Shown here piece after piece: positions 1-6,656 of a stretch of 36,226 nucleotides of DNA. The stretch spans positions 1 through 36,226 of the forward strand of contig MWBF01000005.1 in NCBI GenBank assembly GCA_002068935.1, written 5' to 3'. The position numbers were made by a program, and so were the translations under genes. Origin of the DNA: Chloroflexi bacterium ADurb.Bin325. Lineage in GTDB: Bacteria; Chloroflexota; Anaerolineae; CG2-30-64-16. The stretch's first letter is position 1; every line of letters begins with the position of its first letter. Below the pieces are notes generated by a model that was not told the DNA's origin, ran no database searches, and worked only from the letters and a program-made list of their open reading frames with translations.

Positions 1-273
1 ATCCACGCGGCCCAGGTTGGGGTGGGGCGGCTCGTCATAATGCGCGGGGTCCACGTCCACCCCGCCCGCCAGCAGCAGGCCATCCAGGCGTTCGAACAGG
101 TCGCGCAGGATGGGCAGCGGCAGGTTCAGCGGAATCGTGATCGGCAGGCCGCCCGCGGCCGCGATGGCCGCGGTATAGCTGCCCTCGAAACGGTAGGTAT
201 AGGGGCTGAAGGCCTCCGGGCCGAAGGCGGTCGACGCCGGGATGCCGATCAGGGGATGAGATGTGTTCGTCAC
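1..273 (-). CDS. Peptidase C26 / class-I glutamine amidotransferase-like hydrolase (N-terminal part)
   Basis: The first 91 codons of a gene that runs off the window. It starts at GTG 273 with CAGGAG 7 bases upstream. The protein opens with a short beta-strand motif (LIGIPA), then a GGLPITIPLNL block and LDGLLLAGGVDVDP, which is the pattern of gamma-glutamyl-GABA hydrolase (PuuD)-type members of peptidase family C26. In this family the catalytic Cys-His-Glu triad lies further downstream, outside the window, so activity cannot be checked. Members hydrolyse gamma-glutamyl amides in the cytoplasm. The exact substrate is unknown; family assignment is fairly secure, the PuuD role is not. Confidence 0.75.
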   Translation of the reverse strand, partial: MTNTSHPLIGIPASTAFGPEAFSPYTYRFEGSYTAAIAAAGGLPITIPLNLPLPILRDLFERLDGLLLAGGVDVDPAHYDEPPHPNLGRVD

Positions 274-317
274 GGCTGCTCCTGAAAGTTTCAGCGGCGG
301 TGCGAGTTTGCGCCGCG

Positions 318-347
318 ATTATACCCCCGGTTCGCGCGGAGGGTCAA
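318..347 (-). promoter_or_regulatory. Sigma70-type promoter for the C26 hydrolase gene
   Basis: On the minus strand TTGACC and a perfect TATAAT are separated by 18 bases. The predicted start near 311 gives a leader of about 38 bases before GTG 273. Confidence 0.6.
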
Positions 348-422
348 AGGTTGGCCGGAGGCATCCTGCGGCCAGCGCGCCGGCGTCCGCGCGCGCTGGC
401 GGCATCGTCGCCCGGCCAGAAT

Positions 423-451
423 TTGCCCATCGCGGCATCGTCAGATAAAAT
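423..451 (+). promoter_or_regulatory. Promoter upstream of tRNA-Ala
   Basis: TTGCCC and TAAAAT are separated by 17 bases, about 50 bases before the tRNA-Ala gene and pointing toward it. Confidence 0.5.
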
Positions 452-501
452 AGACTGACAATGGAGGGCCGGATGTGTTTCGTTCGGGCCTCGATCGCAC
501 C

Positions 502-574
<73 letters not shown>

Positions 575-650
575 CTGAAGGCCGCGGCGTCGCACAGGAT
601 GAAGATGCCGGAAGCGCCCTGAGCGGGAGCCGTCGCATCCTGTGCGAAGT

Positions 651-835
651 GGTCATGCCCCTGTGGTCACCGTCCAGGATGAAAATGTCGGAAGCACCCT
701 GAGCGGAGGGCGTCGCGCAGCGACGCACGCAGTCGAAGGGGCGGCCCTCATGTCCGCTCCTTTGACTGGCCTTTCGTCGTCAGCCACGTCGAGCCGGACA
801 ACCCGCTCAGGATGCTCCGTCTCGTTTATGGGAAG
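651..835 (+). repeat. Dispersed repeat family R, long composite copy 1
   Basis: About 185 bases nearly identical to 22147-22342. It is an imperfect long palindrome: a forward unit (CACCCTGAGCG ... GCAGTCGAAGGGGC) followed by an inverted unit (GCTCCTTTGACTGGCC ... CCGCTCAGGATGC). A degraded unit precedes it at about 594-650. Between the tRNA-Ala and tRNA-Gly genes I see only such repeats and the tRNA-Gly promoter. ORFs read across these units give meaningless peptides such as RHPERSEAQSKD, a known signature of spurious ORFs. Confidence 0.8.
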
Positions 836-844
836 CTTGCGAAG

Positions 845-880
845 GCATCCTGAGCGGAGCGAAGCGCAGTCGAAGGATGC
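845..880 (+). repeat. Repeat family R, short hairpin copy
   Basis: GCATCCTGAGCGG ... CAGTCGAAGGATGC; the ends GCATCCT/AGGATGC can pair. Same family as 651-835. Confidence 0.75.
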
Positions 881-969
881 GACTCGGAGTCGAAGGGACG
901 GCCATTTTCAAAGCGGTGCGGGCGCAGCCGCAGGACGCCCGACCTGTTTGGAAGCTGTTGGCGTCGTTC

Positions 970-997
970 TTGACAGCTTGCCGGAAACGGGTATAAT
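970..997 (+). promoter_or_regulatory. Strong promoter for tRNA-Gly
   Basis: Perfect TTGACA and perfect TATAAT with a 16-base spacer, 29 bases before the tRNA-Gly gene. Confidence 0.85.
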
Positions 998-1026
998 GCG
1001 CCCTGTAGGCTCACATAAGCTGATCC

Positions 1027-1098
1027 GCGGGTGTAGTACAGTGGTAGTACGTCTCCTTGCCAAGGAGAAGGTCACGGGTTCGAATCCCGTCACCCGCT
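1027..1098 (+). tRNA. tRNA-Gly (anticodon GCC)
   Basis: Acceptor GCGGGTG/CACCCGC, D arm GTAC/GTAC, anticodon stem TCTCC/GGAGA with loop TTGCCAA (anticodon GCC), T arm ACGGG-TTCGAAT-CCCGT, discriminator T. Confidence 0.97.
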
Positions 1099-1144
1099 TA
1101 GCGCTTACCGGGATGGCTGATAGCAGATCGCTCGCCCTGATAGC

Positions 1145-1162
1145 GTAACACGCCCGTGTTAC
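1145..1162. repeat. Perfect palindrome between tRNA-Gly and tRNA-Phe
   Basis: GTAACACG and CGTGTTAC separated by two bases. Followed by GGCCTTCTGCATCGGCC and a T-rich stretch, so it could be a weak terminator for tRNA-Gly or an operator; undecided. Confidence 0.4.
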
Positions 1163-1192
1163 CGGCCTTCTGCATCGGCCATTTCTTATCTT

Positions 1193-1265
1193 GCCGAGGT
1201 AGCTCAGTTGGTAGAGCACGCGACTGAAAATTGCGGTGTCCCCAGTTCAAGTCTGGGCCTCGGCA
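1193..1265 (+). tRNA. tRNA-Phe (anticodon GAA)
   Basis: Acceptor GCCGAGG/CCTCGGC, D arm GCTC/GAGC, anticodon stem CGCGA/TTGCG (one G:T pair) with loop CTGAAAA, T arm CCCAG-TTCAAGT-CTGGG, discriminator A. Confidence 0.96.
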
Positions 1266-1324
1266 CTCGAATGGGTTGACCGCCGGGCAAGCTCGACCGT
1301 CGAGCCACCCCGGAGATCAAACAA

Positions 1325-1395
1325 TCGGGGGTCGTTCAACGGCAGGACAGCAGCCTTTGGAGCTGCGTATCGGGGTTCGAATCCCTGCCCCCGAG
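1325..1395 (+). tRNA. tRNA-Gln (anticodon TTG)
   Basis: Acceptor TCGGGGG/CCCCCGA, D arm GTTC/GGAC, anticodon stem GCAGC/GCTGC with loop CTTTGGA, T arm CGGGG-TTCGAAT-CCCTG, discriminator G. The weak T1:A72 pair and G73 are known glutamine identity elements. Confidence 0.95.
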
Positions 1396-1455
1396 CTGGA
1401 AGGGGGCAGGAAACGAGCGTTCAATGAGCGTCACGCCCGTCAGCGCCCAATGCAT

Positions 1456-1529
1456 GGTGGCCATAGCTCAATTGGCAGAGCACCTGGTTGTGGCCCAGGA
1501 GGTCGTGGGTTCAAGCCCCACTGGCCACC
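1456..1529 (+). tRNA. tRNA-His (anticodon GTG)
   Basis: Acceptor GTGGCCA/TGGCCAC, D arm GCTC/GAGC, anticodon stem CCTGG/CCAGG with loop TTGTGGC, T arm GTGGG-TTCAAGC-CCCAC. A genomically encoded G at -1 (1456) faces C73 (1529), the histidine identity pair. Confidence 0.96.
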
Positions 1530-1647
1530 CCTCCGCAAGGTGTCCGGCGTCCCGATGGGATGGCCGGACATTTCGGTTAAACCGGGGCCGCCGCGGCCCC
1601 GGCCGATGAGCTGCGGCCTGCCGCAGCCGGGATCATCGCGCTGCGGC

Positions 1648-1710
1648 GATTGAAGGTCGAAGATTGGAGATTGGCCCGAGCGGGCAATCGGCAATCTTGA
1701 ATCTTCAATC
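1648..1710. repeat. Imperfect inverted repeat before the HNH gene
   Basis: GATTGAAG and AAGATTGGAGATTG on the left pair with CAATCGGCAATCTT and CTTCAATC on the right around GCCCGAGCGGGC. Similar GATTGAAGATTGAAGATC text occurs at the end of lysS (about 24688-24710), so this is another short dispersed sequence. Confidence 0.6.
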
Positions 1711-1720
1711 GAGAGACGTC

Positions 1721-2224
1721 ATGCAGCGCGTCCTGGTCCTGAATGCAACTTACGAACCGCTGAGCGTCATCTCCGTCCAGCGAGCCGTCGTCCTGCTCCT
1801 GAAAGAGAAGGCGGAGCTGGTGGAGGCCGCCACGGAATATCTGCACGCGGCCTGCACGCGCGTGCCCGTGCCCCTCGTCATCCGCCTGGTCTACTACGTC
1901 CGCATCCCGCACCCGGTCATGCTCACGCCCACGCGGCGCAGCGTCGCGCTGCGCGACCGCTACACCTGCCAGTATTGCGGCCAGACCCCCGGCCGCAATA
2001 TGCTGACCATCGACCACGTCATCCCGCGCAGCCGCGGGGGCCAGACCACCTGGGACAACATCGTCGCGGCCTGCCGCGCCTGCAACATGCGCAAGGGCGA
2101 CCGCACGCCCGAAGAGGCGGGCATGAAGCTCCGCAAGCGCCCCGGCCGGCCGCATTACCTGGCCTTCCTGATGTTCTCCGAGGCCGGCCCCCGCGATGTG
2201 TGGGAGAAGTATATTTACGGCTGA
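1721..2224 (+). CDS. HNH endonuclease family protein
   Basis: 167 residues. The N-terminal part (MQRVLVLNATYEPL) is typical of the small HNH proteins common in Actinobacteria, Cyanobacteria and Chloroflexota. The HNH/zinc core is complete: C83-x2-C86 (CQYCG), the DH pair at 98-99 (TIDHVIPRSRGG), N113 (WDNIVAAC) and C118-x2-C121. ATG 1721 is chosen because homologues start there and GAGAG lies 8 bases upstream; an in-frame ATG at 1664 would translate through a repeat. The family is predicted to cut or nick DNA; physiological role unknown. It stands alone and is convergent with the minus-strand RNA unit at 2299-2472. Confidence 0.88.
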   Translation: MQRVLVLNATYEPLSVISVQRAVVLLLKEKAELVEAATEYLHAACTRVPVPLVIRLVYYVRIPHPVMLTPTRRSVALRDRYTCQYCGQTPGRNMLTIDHVIPRSRGGQTTWDNIVAACRACNMRKGDRTPEEAGMKLRKRPGRPHYLAFLMFSEAGPRDVWEKYIYG

Positions 2225-2298
2225 AGGCTGGCGGGAGAAGCAGCCCGTTTCCGACCGGCAGACGCCCGGCTCCCGCGAGGGGTCGGGCATCTGTTATT

Positions 2299-2344
2299 AA
2301 AAAGACAGGGTCCGGAGCGGGGATTGGACCCGTCCCGGACCCTG
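2299..2344 (-). terminator. Intrinsic terminator of the minus-strand RNA
   Basis: Perfect 10-bp stem (2335-2344 with 2306-2315, CAGGGTCCGG/CCGGACCCTG) followed on the minus strand by TCTTTTT. The large loop contains a secondary GGG/CCC stem. Confidence 0.75.
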
Positions 2345-2360
2345 CTTGGGCACCGTAGCA

Positions 2361-2417
2361 CTACCCATTGAGCCGAGGTGATGCTACGGTGCCACACTTA
2401 CGACTACTTTGGTCCAT
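2361..2417 (-). CDS. Candidate small protein or leader peptide, 18 residues
   Basis: Reads MDQSSRKCGTVASPRLNG and stops at TAG inside the loop of stem A. AGGAGG lies 8 bases before ATG 2417. Another ATG at 2423 would add two residues but sits too close to the ribosome-binding site. The site itself is part of stem B, so translation would depend on which stem forms. No homologue is recognised. The well-spaced ribosome-binding site is the main support; chance occurrence in a structured RNA remains possible. Confidence 0.35.
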   Translation of the reverse strand: MDQSSRKCGTVASPRLNG

Positions 2418-2478
2418 TTGCATCACCTCCTCGGCAGTAGGATGGCGAGGTAAGGGCGTCCTGTCGGACGCAAGGGTC

Positions 2479-2506
2479 ATTATCACTGGAAACGTAGATT
2501 TGTCAA
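2479..2506 (-). promoter_or_regulatory. Promoter of the minus-strand RNA
   Basis: Perfect TTGACA (2501-2506) and GATAAT (2479-2484) with a 16-base spacer; predicted start near 2472, exactly at the 5' hairpin. Confidence 0.75.
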
Positions 2507-2569
2507 ATGGCCGAATGGGGCAAGCGGATGCCCCACGCGCCTCCGCGCGCGGGCACTTGGCATCGCTGT

Positions 2570-2629
2570 GCATCCTTCGACTGGCCTTGCGCCGTCGGCG
2601 GTGTTGAGCCGCCCACCCGCTCAGGATGC
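2570..2629 (-). repeat. Repeat family R, inverted copy
   Basis: GCATCCTTCGACTGGCC ... CCGCTCAGGATGC, the reverse orientation of the 651-835 unit. Ends GCATCC/GGATGC can pair. Confidence 0.75.
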
Positions 2630-2644
2630 CCGGACGGGGGGGGG

Positions 2645-2729
2645 CACGGTCAGAGACCGGCCCCAGCATCTTTCGCCGGCCCCAGCATCTTTCGCCGGCT
2701 CTGGCCGGTCTCCGACCGAGCCAGGGGGC
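2645..2729. repeat. Palindromic repeat family P, rearranged copy with tandem insert
   Basis: CGGTCAGAGACCGGCC (2647-2662) and GGCCGGTCTCCGACCG (about 2703-2718) flank two direct copies of a 19-base unit (CCAGCATCTTTCGCCGGC). Compared with the other family P copies the arms face the opposite way, as if this were the junction of two adjacent elements. Confidence 0.7.
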
Positions 2730-2743
2730 AAGACTGCCAGGGG

Positions 2744-2802
2744 TATCCTTCGACTGGCCTTGCGCCGTCGGCGGCGTTGGGCCGTCCACCCGCTCAGGAT
2801 GC
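2744..2802 (-). repeat. Repeat family R, inverted copy
   Basis: Near-duplicate of 2570-2629 (TATCCTTCGACTGGCC ... CGCTCAGGATGC). The stretch 2507-2853 contains only family R and P repeats and no convincing gene. Confidence 0.75.
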
Positions 2803-2853
2803 CCGCGCGGGCGGGCATTTGGCCTGGCCGGGCCGCTACTGCGGCGCGCGATG

Positions 2854-2862
2854 TGCTACAAT
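2854..2862 (+). promoter_or_regulatory. Extended -10 promoter for murF-alr
   Basis: TGCTACAAT is an extended -10 element. No good -35 is seen at 17 bases. A start 7-8 bases downstream would fall on or next to ATG 2870, implying a leaderless message. Confidence 0.5.
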
Positions 2863-2869
2863 GGGACGC

Positions 2870-5485
2870 ATGATCCAACTGAACGACCTGCTGGCTGCGA
2901 CCGGCGGCGCGCTGCACTTCCGCGGCCCCGCAGCCGCGTTCACTTCCTTCTGCTGGGACTCGCGGCTCGCGCAGCCGGGCCAGCTCTTTGTCGCGGTCAA
3001 GACCGAGCGTGCCGACGGGCACGACTACATCCGCCACGCGCTCGACCGGGGCGTGACCGGCGTCCTGTGCGAGCGGCCGGTCGATCCCGCGCCGCAGGCC
3101 GCGGCCGTGGTCGTCGTGCCCGATACGCGGGCCGCGCTCCAGGCATGGGCGCGCCTCGCGCTGGCGCGGCAGCAGGTCGAGGTCATCGGCGTCACCGGCA
3201 GCGTCGGCAAGACGACGGCCAAGGAGGCCATCGCGCACGTGCTGGACGGCGGCGCGGGCGCGAGCATCTTCCGCAACCGCGCCAATTACAACGGGCTTTA
3301 CGGCCTGCCGCTGGCCCTCGGCGAGCTGCGGCCCGACCAGCACATCGCCGTCCTCGAGATGGCCGCGGACCACTTCGGCGAGATCGCGCGGCTGTGCGCG
3401 CTCGCGCCGCCCCGCATCGGCGTCGTGACCACGGTCGAGCCCGCGCATCTCGCGACGTTCGGCACGCTGGAGGCGATCGCGCGCGAGAAGGCCGCGCTGA
3501 TCGCGGCGCTGCCCGCGGATGGGCTGGCCGTGCTCAACGCTGACGACCCGCGCGTGGCCGCGATGGCCGCGCAGTCCGCCGCGGCCGTCGTCACCTTCGG
3601 CACGGAGGCCTGCGCCGGCCGCGCGAACATCTGCGCGCGGGAACTGGTCGTCTCGCGCGAGGGCCTGGATTTCGTGGCGCACACGCCCGCTGGCCGGCGC
3701 AGGCTGCACATCCCGCTCCTGGGCCGACATCAGGTCTATGCCGCGCTGGCCGCGCTGGCCGTGGCGCTGCATCGGGGGATCGACCTCGATGCAGCGGTCG
3801 CGCGGCTGAGGACGCTGCCGCGCGTGCCGGGCCGCCTCTACCCGCTCGCGGGCGTGGCCGGCAGCCTGCTGCTGGACGACTCCTACAGCTCCAGCCCCGC
3901 GGCGGCCGAGGCCGCGCTGGACACGCTGGCCGCGGTCGAGGGCCGGCGCAAGGTCGCGGTGCTGGGCGACATGCTGGAGCTGGGCGATTACGAGGCCGCG
4001 GGGCACGAGGAGGTGGGCCGCAAGGCCGCGGCGTGCGTGGATCTGCTCGTCACGCGCGGGGAGCGCGGTCGGCGCATCGCGGAGGCCGCGCGCGCCGCGG
4101 GCCTGCCGCCGGAGCAGGTGCTCATCACCTACACCGCGGAGGATGCGGCGCGCGTGGTGCGCGAGCGGCTGGGGCCGGGCGACGTAGTGCTGGTCAAGGG
4201 TTCGCTGGCCGCGCGCATGGAGCAGGTGGTCCGCCTGCTGCTGGCCGAGCCGGCCGATGCGCCGGCGCATCTCGTCCGCCAGGACGCGGGCTGGCAGGCG
4301 GTCGTCACCGTCTCGTCGCAGCGGCCGACCTGGCTGGAGATCGACCTGGGCGCCATCGCAAACAACGTCCGGCGGCTGAAGGCGCTGGCCGACCCCGCGG
4401 GGCTGCTGATCTCGCTCAAGGCGGACGCATACGGCCACGGCGCGATCCAGGTTGCGCACACCGCGCTGCACAACGGCGCGACCTGGCTCGGCGTCGCGAC
4501 GTTCAGCGAGGGCGTCGCGCTGCGCCAGGCTGGGATCGATGCGCCGATCCTGGTGCTCGGCTATACGCCCGCGTGGCAGGCGCGTGACCTGCTGCGCCAC
4601 GACCTGACCGCGACCGTGTTCGACCTGGAGGTCGCGGCCGCGCTGAGCCGCGCCAGCGTCGCGCTGGAACGACCCGCCCGCGTCCACGTCAAGGTGGACA
4701 CGGGCATGGCGCGGCTTGGCGTGTTTCCGGATGCGGCGCTGGAGTTCGTCCGCGCCCTGGCCGCGCTGCCCGGCGTGGCGGTCGAGGGCGTCTTCACGCA
4801 CCTGGCCGTGTCGGACGGCGAGACGGAGTTCGAGGTCGAGTACACCGCGCGCCAACTGGCCGCGTTCCACGGCCTGCTGGACAGCCTGGCCGCCGCGGGC
4901 ATCCGCATCCCGCTCGTCCACGCGGCCAACAGCGCGGGGCTGCTGGCCGCGCAGGGCGACCGGCTGCGCAATGCAGTCGCGGCGCACGCGGCCGGTGCGC
5001 CGCTGGCCGCGCACACGCTGGCGCGCGCGGGGATCGCTGTCTACGGGCTGGACCCGTCGCCGGGCGTGCGCTGTCCGGAGGGCTTCCGGCCCGCGCTCGC
5101 ATGGAAGACGCAGATCGCGCAGGTCAAGACACTGCCGCCGGGCAGCTATGTCGGCTACGGCGCGACCTATCGCACGGCGGGCGAGGAGCGGATTGCGGTG
5201 ATCCCGGTGGGCTATGCGGATGGGTTCCGCCGCGCGCCGCAGCACTGGGGCGAGGTGCTCGTGCGCGGGCAGGCCGCGCCGATCGTGGGCCGGGTGTCGA
5301 TGGATCAGACGATGATCGACGTGACGCACATCGCGCACGTGCGCCAGGGCGACGAGGTCGTGCTGATCGGCCGGCAGGGCGACGCGGCGATCACCGTGGA
5401 GGATGTGGCGCGCCGGCTCGGCACGATCAACTACGAGGTGGTCTCGGCGATCCTGGCGCGCGTGCCGCGCGAGGCTCTGCCTTGA
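2870..5485 (+). CDS. murF-alr: Bifunctional MurF ligase / alanine racemase fusion
   Basis: 871 residues in one frame. Residues 1 to about 470 are UDP-MurNAc-tripeptide:D-Ala-D-Ala ligase, with P-loop GVTGSVGKTT at 107-116 and the usual C-terminal VLVKGS block. Residues about 482-871 are a complete PLP alanine racemase: WLEIDLGAI start, SLKADAYGHG with the PLP lysine K517, GYGATY with the second catalytic base Y763, and GRVSMDQTMID. The racemase makes the D-Ala that (after Ddl) the ligase joins to the peptidoglycan precursor, so the fusion couples consecutive cytoplasmic wall-synthesis activities. Such fusions are well known in Bacteroidota. The open frame extends upstream to 2507, but that part is repeat DNA; ATG 2861 overlaps the -10 box, so ATG 2870 is preferred. 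No Shine-Dalgarno site. Confidence 0.93.
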   Translation: MIQLNDLLAATGGALHFRGPAAAFTSFCWDSRLAQPGQLFVAVKTERADGHDYIRHALDRGVTGVLCERPVDPAPQAAAVVVVPDTRAALQAWARLALARQQVEVIGVTGSVGKTTAKEAIAHVLDGGAGASIFRNRANYNGLYGLPLALGELRPDQHIAVLEMAADHFGEIARLCALAPPRIGVVTTVEPAHLATFGTLEAIAREKAALIAALPADGLAVLNADDPRVAAMAAQSAAAVVTFGTEACAGRANICARELVVSREGLDFVAHTPAGRRRLHIPLLGRHQVYAALAALAVALHRGIDLDAAVARLRTLPRVPGRLYPLAGVAGSLLLDDSYSSSPAAAEAALDTLAAVEGRRKVAVLGDMLELGDYEAAGHEEVGRKAAACVDLLVTRGERGRRIAEAARAAGLPPEQVLITYTAEDAARVVRERLGPGDVVLVKGSLAARMEQVVRLLLAEPADAPAHLVRQDAGWQAVVTVSSQRPTWLEIDLGAIANNVRRLKALADPAGLLISLKADAYGHGAIQVAHTALHNGATWLGVATFSEGVALRQAGIDAPILVLGYTPAWQARDLLRHDLTATVFDLEVAAALSRASVALERPARVHVKVDTGMARLGVFPDAALEFVRALAALPGVAVEGVFTHLAVSDGETEFEVEYTARQLAAFHGLLDSLAAAGIRIPLVHAANSAGLLAAQGDRLRNAVAAHAAGAPLAAHTLARAGIAVYGLDPSPGVRCPEGFRPALAWKTQIAQVKTLPPGSYVGYGATYRTAGEERIAVIPVGYADGFRRAPQHWGEVLVRGQAAPIVGRVSMDQTMIDVTHIAHVRQGDEVVLIGRQGDAAITVEDVARRLGTINYEVVSAILARVPREALP

Positions 5486-5511
5486 TCTTCGGACGTCGGA
5501 ATAGACCGCCC

Positions 5512-5538
5512 CTCCGATCTCAGGAGTCGAGGTCGGAG
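5512..5538. terminator. Hairpin between the convergent murF-alr and Gfo/Idh genes
   Basis: CTCCGATCTC pairs with GAGGTCGGAG (one G:T) around a 7-base loop, in the 55-base gap between two converging stop codons. No T run, so it may slow or protect both transcripts rather than act as a classic terminator. Confidence 0.4.
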
Positions 5539-5540
5539 CG

Positions 5541-6530
5541 TTACTCCACCTGCACCGGCCCCCGCTCCCGGCCCGACCGGTAGACCGCGTCGAACAGCGC
5601 GACCGCCTGTCGGCCGTCCTCGCCGGTCACCGCGGGCGGGCGATCCTCCACGATGGCCGCGACGAAATCGGCCACCTGCCGCCGGGTGTAGTCGCTCATG
5701 ATGTCCAGCGTCGCAATCCGGGCGCGATCCTCCGCCTGCCAGCCGGGCAGCAGCTCCAGCTCGCCCGCGACGGTCCACAGGTCGTTGATCGGCGGCTCCA
5801 CGGCCGCGGCCTGGCCGACGAAGAACATCGAGCCGCCGTCCGTCTGCACGCCGACCGTCGCGCCGTTCGAGCCGTGGACGTGGATGTTGCCGTAGATGCC
5901 GGGGTTCTGGCAGTTGCTCACGACGAGGCTGCCCAGCGCGCCGTTGCGGAAGCGCAGCGCGGCCACCGCGGTGTCCTCCACCTCGATATACGGGTGCGTC
6001 AGGTTGCCCCAGTAGCCGCACACCTCCTCGACCGGCCCCATAAACCACTGGAACAGGTCGAGCTGGTGCGAGGTCTGGTTGACGAGCACGCCGCCCCCCT
6101 CTGCATCCCACTTGCCGCGCCAGGGGTCCATCGCATAGTATTCCGGCCCGCGCCAGCCGAGCACGGTCACGGTGCCGAGGATCGGCCGGCCGATCTTGCC
6201 CGCGTCGATGGCGTCCTTGACGCGGCGCACCGGCTCGTACCAGCGCCGCTGGCTGACCACGCCGCGTCTCGCCCGGAGCGCGGCCACGGCCTGCGCCGCG
6301 TGCTGCGGGTGGGGCGTGCAGATGATGGCCGCATCGACCGCCGGGTCGGCCAGCAGCTCGGACAGGTCGGTGTACGGCTGCGCGGCGTACTGCGCGGCGA
6401 AGGCCGCGGTGCGCTCCGCGTTGCGCCCGCAGACCGCGGCCAGCCGCGCGCCGGGCAGCGCGGCCAGGATGCGCGCGTGGATGTGGCCCACCTTGCCGGG
6501 GCCGATGATGGCAAAACCGAGCTCGCTCAT
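5541..6530 (-). CDS. Gfo/Idh/MocA-family oxidoreductase, internal segment missing
   Basis: 329 residues. The N-terminal Rossmann fold (FAIIGPGKVGHIHARIL) and the C-terminal domain (GGGVLVNQTSHQLDLFQWFMG; catalytic-type His) are clear. The family oxidises or reduces sugars and inositols with NAD(P). The text jumps from HAAQAVAALRA directly to RRGVVSQRRWYEPV, so about 30-35 residues that normally hold the GKHVLVEKP motif (catalytic/cofactor Lys) are absent, in frame. ATG 6530 has GAGG 8 bases upstream; a GTG at 6542 is the alternative. It is the last gene of the uxaE operon, 126 bases after the zinc dehydrogenase. It may be inactive, or the deletion may be an assembly error. Confidence 0.88.
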   Translation of the reverse strand: MSELGFAIIGPGKVGHIHARILAALPGARLAAVCGRNAERTAAFAAQYAAQPYTDLSELLADPAVDAAIICTPHPQHAAQAVAALRARRGVVSQRRWYEPVRRVKDAIDAGKIGRPILGTVTVLGWRGPEYYAMDPWRGKWDAEGGGVLVNQTSHQLDLFQWFMGPVEEVCGYWGNLTHPYIEVEDTAVAALRFRNGALGSLVVSNCQNPGIYGNIHVHGSNGATVGVQTDGGSMFFVGQAAAVEPPINDLWTVAGELELLPGWQAEDRARIATLDIMSDYTRRQVADFVAAIVEDRPPAVTGEDGRQAVALFDAVYRSGRERGPVQVE

Positions 6531-6565
6531 GGGCATCCTCACGGGCTTGAGCCGTCCGTTACTTG

Positions 6566-6627
6566 TTACTCATTACTCGTTACTCATTACTCATTACGTA
6601 CAGGAACGAGTAACGAGTAATGAGTAA
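6566..6627. repeat. 20-bp perfect inverted repeat inside the sugar-acid operon
   Basis: TTACTCATTACTCGTTACTC (6566-6585) and its exact complement (6608-6627) with a 22-base loop that continues the TACTCAT motif. It separates the zinc dehydrogenase and Gfo/Idh genes and could stabilise or attenuate the message. Confidence 0.8.
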
Positions 6628-6656
6628 ATTGATTCCTTGCGTCTTGGCGGTTCTTT

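Larger units (their letters stand above)
2299..2472 (-). ncRNA. Candidate structured RNA or small-ORF transcript of about 174 nt
   Basis: A complete transcription unit is visible on the minus strand: promoter 2479-2506, a 5' hairpin GCGTCC-gaca-GGACGC (2457-2472), stem B pairing 2420-2435 with 2372-2384, stem A pairing 2382-2393 with 2349-2360 (12 perfect pairs), and an intrinsic terminator. Stems A and B share 2382-2384, so they compete. An 18-codon ORF lies inside. Within the terminator hairpin, CGGG-TCCAATC-CCCG resembles a tRNA T arm, but no complete cloverleaf can be drawn. No downstream gene exists in this direction. I do not recognise the family; I looked for tmRNA, SRP RNA and 6S features without a match. 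Confidence 0.55.

Noticed and set aside
642-1219. Short ORFs with peptides such as RHPERSEAQSKD or GSNPVTRL
   Set aside because: They translate dispersed repeats and tRNA T arms, a known source of false proteins.
2299-2395. Degenerate tRNA on the minus strand
   Set aside because: A T-arm-like CGGG-TCCAATC-CCCG exists, but no D and anticodon arms fit and the neighbouring 10-bp stem with T run is a terminator.
2861-2863. Upstream ATG as murF-alr start
   Set aside because: It overlaps the -10 element, so it would not be in the message; ATG 2870 is used instead.
2621-5338. 905-residue ORF antisense to murF-alr
   Set aside because: High-GC shadow frame, Arg/Gln/His-rich without family motifs, while the plus strand has intact MurF and Alr motifs.
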